Positions 61,151 through 64,000 of a stretch of DNA of 64,000 nucleotides are shown here, in pieces. The notes below the pieces were generated by a model. It was not told where the DNA came from, made no database searches, and was given only the letters and a program-made list of their open reading frames with translations. The stretch's first letter is position 1. Every line of letters begins with the position of its first letter. Made by a program: the position numbers and the translations under genes. The stretch comes from Candidatus Cloacimonetes bacterium HGW-Cloacimonetes-3 (GTDB taxonomy: Bacteria > Cloacimonadota > Cloacimonadia > Cloacimonadales > Cloacimonadaceae), in contig PHBO01000001.1 of assembly GCA_002840645.1 (NCBI GenBank), forward strand, positions 156,731-220,730, given 5' to 3'.

Positions 61151-63715
61151 CTAATTGGTTATCCCGATTCGTTTGAGTAGTTCTGCTCTGGATAGATGTG
61201 CGAACGGTGACTGCTCTTTCTCTTCCTCATCTTGTTTTTGCTTATACACTTCCATGTTCTCTGTTTTGTTGAGAGTGATATTCGATTGATCTCTCTCTTC
61301 AGCTATAGGACTTGCCTCATCGGTTGTTGCAGTGCCAATTTGATCTGCGGAATCTTGTTCTGTTAAGGCTGTTTGTTTCGATTTGTAATGCTCTCTCGCT
61401 GTCTTACTGAAGGCTATCTTCATAGATATGGGCATTTCACCATTGCTGTCATTATAATCTAGTCCTATCCTCTCAAAGGAAGCCCTGATCTCTTGCTCTA
61501 TTATGCGATTTATCTCTATTTCTGCCAGTCTCTCTTTCTCCTTAGCATCAAGCTGTTCCCGCTCTTCAGGACTCAGCATATCAGGATGCTTCGGCAGGTT
61601 CATCATCGCCTTTCTGGTCATCTCTTCGATGATCTCATCACTATCCCTTGGTGGAGCCTCCAGCATGGGAGGACTGTTGAAGATTGCTCTGGCACCCTGA
61701 TCCTCAAGTTTCTCTTGCTTGGCTGTTGATGTACCCAAGATTCTATCAACTGCCTTCTGTGAGTTCACTACCAACTTCTTGGCATTGCGTTCTTTCTCTC
61801 GTCGGAGTCCCTTGATCTCGTTGTATTCTTTATTGAGTTCCTTATGCGATACTGCCTTATCCATCGAGACTTCAATGAACGGATGTTGCGTCTTCCGGAG
61901 AGCTGCCTGGCAGATGAAGACATCGTTCTTATCATAGACCACGATCCATCTGGCATCACTGTAATCGAATCTGATAATACAGGGCTGTCCCACATGGTTC
62001 ACCATGTCCCGATGCCAATAAACCTTCTTATCTAGTCTGATGCCTTCACTACGGATGTTCTTGCGTTCCATTGCCATCATCAGGAAGTTCAGCTTAGAGA
62101 TCTCCACTTGTCGATTCTCAGCTATTCTGGCTGCACTGAAGACCTCGTAAGGAGTCCGTCTATTGAGTGAAGTATGCGGAGTCTCACCATAACAGAATCG
62201 CACATAGAAGGCGATCATCTGCATTGTCTCTTCAATGGTAGGTGGCTTACCGGTATAGAGCTTCTTAGCCCACTTCTCGTTGCGGTGTAGCACTGATGGT
62301 TTATCTGCAATTGATGCTCCTCTGAAGGTGGTAATGAACCTCTCAAACTGTTCCTGGAAGGTCTTGAAGAAGCGTTCGATCACCTTGGCTTTGGCATTGT
62401 AGCTTTCTGCGAATCTTACCCCAATATTGAGCCGGGGGAAGATGCCTCCCAGTTCCTTGTTTAGATCATGTTCTTCCCAACTCTCATGAAAGAGTTTGGC
62501 TCGGAAGGCTTTACCATTATCCAGATAGACATACTCCGGCAGTACTGCCATCGTTCCGCTATTGTTATCAGCTATCTGAGAGCAGTTGATGAAACCGTTG
62601 CGGAAGGCGGTGAGGATATGCTGGCTATCTTCAGTAAAGGCGAGTGAAGCTCCCACCGGATATCTGCTTGCCCAGTCCATCACCATGATCATCGTCATAC
62701 GCTGTGCTCTTCCGGTCTGAGGATTGAGAATATCAAAGGAGAGGGTATGTCCATCCGCTACCCATACCTGTCCCACAGATAAGCTGCTATCATCTCGCAT
62801 AATGGTCTTGATGATCCGCTCCGAGACGAACTTACTGCCATCTCTGGCTTGATGCCATTCTGCAGGATGCCTGGCAGCCCATTCCTCGCACCAGCGTCTG
62901 AGCGTCCGTTCATTGGTCTCTGATTCTATTACTTTGTTTCTGGACATCTGCTTGAGGTTAGTAATGGCAGAGCCGATCTTGATCCGATTGGGATTGAGTA
63001 GCAGATGCAGCAGATAGTGTTGTTCCTGAAAGGTGATCTTACGTTCTTTATACTTGCCCTTACTCTTATGTATCAGGGCATACATATCCAGCTTATTCTC
63101 AAGGTAGATATTGAGCCACTCTCGCAGTGCTCTCTCCTTCCGTGGTCCTTTGAGGTTGTAGAGCTCCGGCACCAGTCTCTTGGTGTTATAGTCATTGGTG
63201 ATGCGTTTCCAGGCTAGTGTCCTGGAATCTACTCCATGCAATCTGCGGTACACTTCCTGGCAGAATCTGCCATAGAGCTGAGCCTCATCTTTGAATAGCA
63301 GCCTCTCCTCTTCCACAGGAGCCAGATCAAGGAATTCATTGGAGAAATCAATCACCACATCATTATCACGGGCTTCGTGGATCAGAGTGAGCTTGCGTTC
63401 AAAGTCCAGATAGTCTTCATACGTCTCATAGACTGTCTCGGACTCCAGATTATCTTCTGAACTATCTGCTTTAGCGTTATACTGCTGGCTGTAGGCAAGC
63501 ATGTAGCTGTTGTCGGCGTCAGAATCTGAACCATTGCCTTCATCTTTACCACTAACCTTGCCTAATCCAGCCTTAACCACAGGAACCACTATACATCTGC
63601 CTCCACTCTTGATTTCCAGCTTCAGTCCCTGGCTTTCCATCAGTTCTTGCAGTTCATTCAGCTTATTGCGATATTCTCTCAGGAACTCCTCAGTCGGTCT
63701 GCCGCTATAGGGAAA
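61151..63715 (-). CDS. MuA/TniA-like DDE transposase
   Basis: rve-fold VWVADGHTLSFD...VYLDNGKAFRAKLF...KAKVIERFFKTF (D, D, E). Start placed at 63715 because GGAGG lies 7 nt upstream of that ATG. Confidence 0.85.
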   Translation of the reverse strand, partial: FPYSGRPTEEFLREYRNKLNELQELMESQGLKLEIKSGGRCIVVPVVKAGLGKVSGKDEGNGSDSDADNSYMLAYSQQYNAKADSSEDNLESETVYETYEDYLDFERKLTLIHEARDNDVVIDFSNEFLDLAPVEEERLLFKDEAQLYGRFCQEVYRRLHGVDSRTLAWKRITNDYNTKRLVPELYNLKGPRKERALREWLNIYLENKLDMYALIHKSKGKYKERKITFQEQHYLLHLLLNPNRIKIGSAITNLKQMSRNKVIESETNERTLRRWCEEWAARHPAEWHQARDGSKFVSERIIKTIMRDDSSLSVGQVWVADGHTLSFDILNPQTGRAQRMTMIMVMDWASRYPVGASLAFTEDSQHILTAFRNGFINCSQIADNNSGTMAVLPEYVYLDNGKAFRAKLFHESWEEHDLNKELGGIFPRLNIGVRFAESYNAKAKVIERFFKTFQEQFERFITTFRGASIADKPSVLHRNEKWAKKLYTGKPPTIEETMQMIAFYVRFCYGETPHTSLNRRTPYEVFSAARIAENRQVEISKLNFLMMAMERKNIRSEGIRLDKKVYWHRDMVNHVGQPCIIRFDYSDARWIVVYDKNDVFICQAALRKTQHPFIEVSMDKAVSHKELNKEYNEIKGLRREKERNAKKLVVNSQKAVDRILGTSTAKQEKLEDQGARAIFNSPPMLEAPPRDSDEIIEEMTRKAMMNLPKHPDMLSPEEREQLDAKEKERLAEIEINRIIEQEIRASFERIGLDYNDSNGEMPISMKIAFSKTAREHYKSKQTALTEQDSADQIGTATTDEASPIAEERDQSNITLNKTENMEVYKQKQDEEEKEQSPFAHLSRAELLKRIGITN

Positions 63716-63999
63716 CATCCGAACCTCCAGCTTTCTCATTACCAGACGCAATTGAGTTGTTACCATTCTCATAATAGACCAGGAAGACACTGGGATAGCT
63801 ATGCTCGCCCAGATCGATCACTTCCTCAAAGTACAGCTCCGGTTTGCGCAGGCTATCTCTGAATCTGTCATACTCAGCCTGAATGATCTCTTCCGTTGCC
63901 AGCACAAAGGTCTTGATCGTAGCTCCGTTCTTGGTTGGTATCTGATGCTTGAGTGCGGTTAGCTTCCCGGCATCCACCATTCTTCTGATCGTCTTGAGA
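63705..63999 (-). CDS. N-terminal DNA-binding component of the transposition module (5' truncated by window end)
   Basis: Frame open to the window edge (...LKTIRRMVDAGKLTALKHQIPTKNGATIKTFVLATEEI); overlaps the transposase start (ATG inside gATGTTTCCCTATAG). Confidence 0.6.
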   Translation of the reverse strand, partial: LKTIRRMVDAGKLTALKHQIPTKNGATIKTFVLATEEIIQAEYDRFRDSLRKPELYFEEVIDLGEHSYPSVFLVYYENGNNSIASGNEKAGGSDVSL

Positions 64000-64000
64000 T

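Overview
The window splits into two parts. (A) About 1-31.4 kb looks like ordinary chromosome. The style (FlgD-like/T9SS-type C-terminal sorting domains, 2-oxoacid:ferredoxin oxidoreductase, DUF2723 glycosyltransferase-like protein) suggests a Cloacimonadota-like bacterium; this placement is inference only. (B) About 32.1-64 kb looks like a dense mobile defence island. Reading left to right it contains: a cluster of ~22-bp repeats that resembles a Mu/Tn7/TniA-type transposon end (32.14-32.30 kb); a DUF6361 / phospholipase-D / helicase operon; a five-gene minus-strand operon with an AAA+ ATPase, two PD-(D/E)XK-like nucleases and a DNA polymerase III alpha (DnaE)-like protein whose palm active site appears to be lost; a SNF2 helicase / Mod-like methylase / Res-like helicase system whose Res gene has an in-frame amber codon; a SIR2-HerA pair in which BOTH proteins end in an SSB-like acidic tip (DDDVPF / EDDVPF), followed by a nuclease-like gene; and a MuA/MuB-like (TniA/TniB-like) transposition module running off the right edge. 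The strongest candidates for undescribed biology are the inactive-DnaE/AAA+/nuclease operon and the SSB-tip-bearing SIR2-HerA locus. All family calls come from reading motifs by eye; no database search was run.
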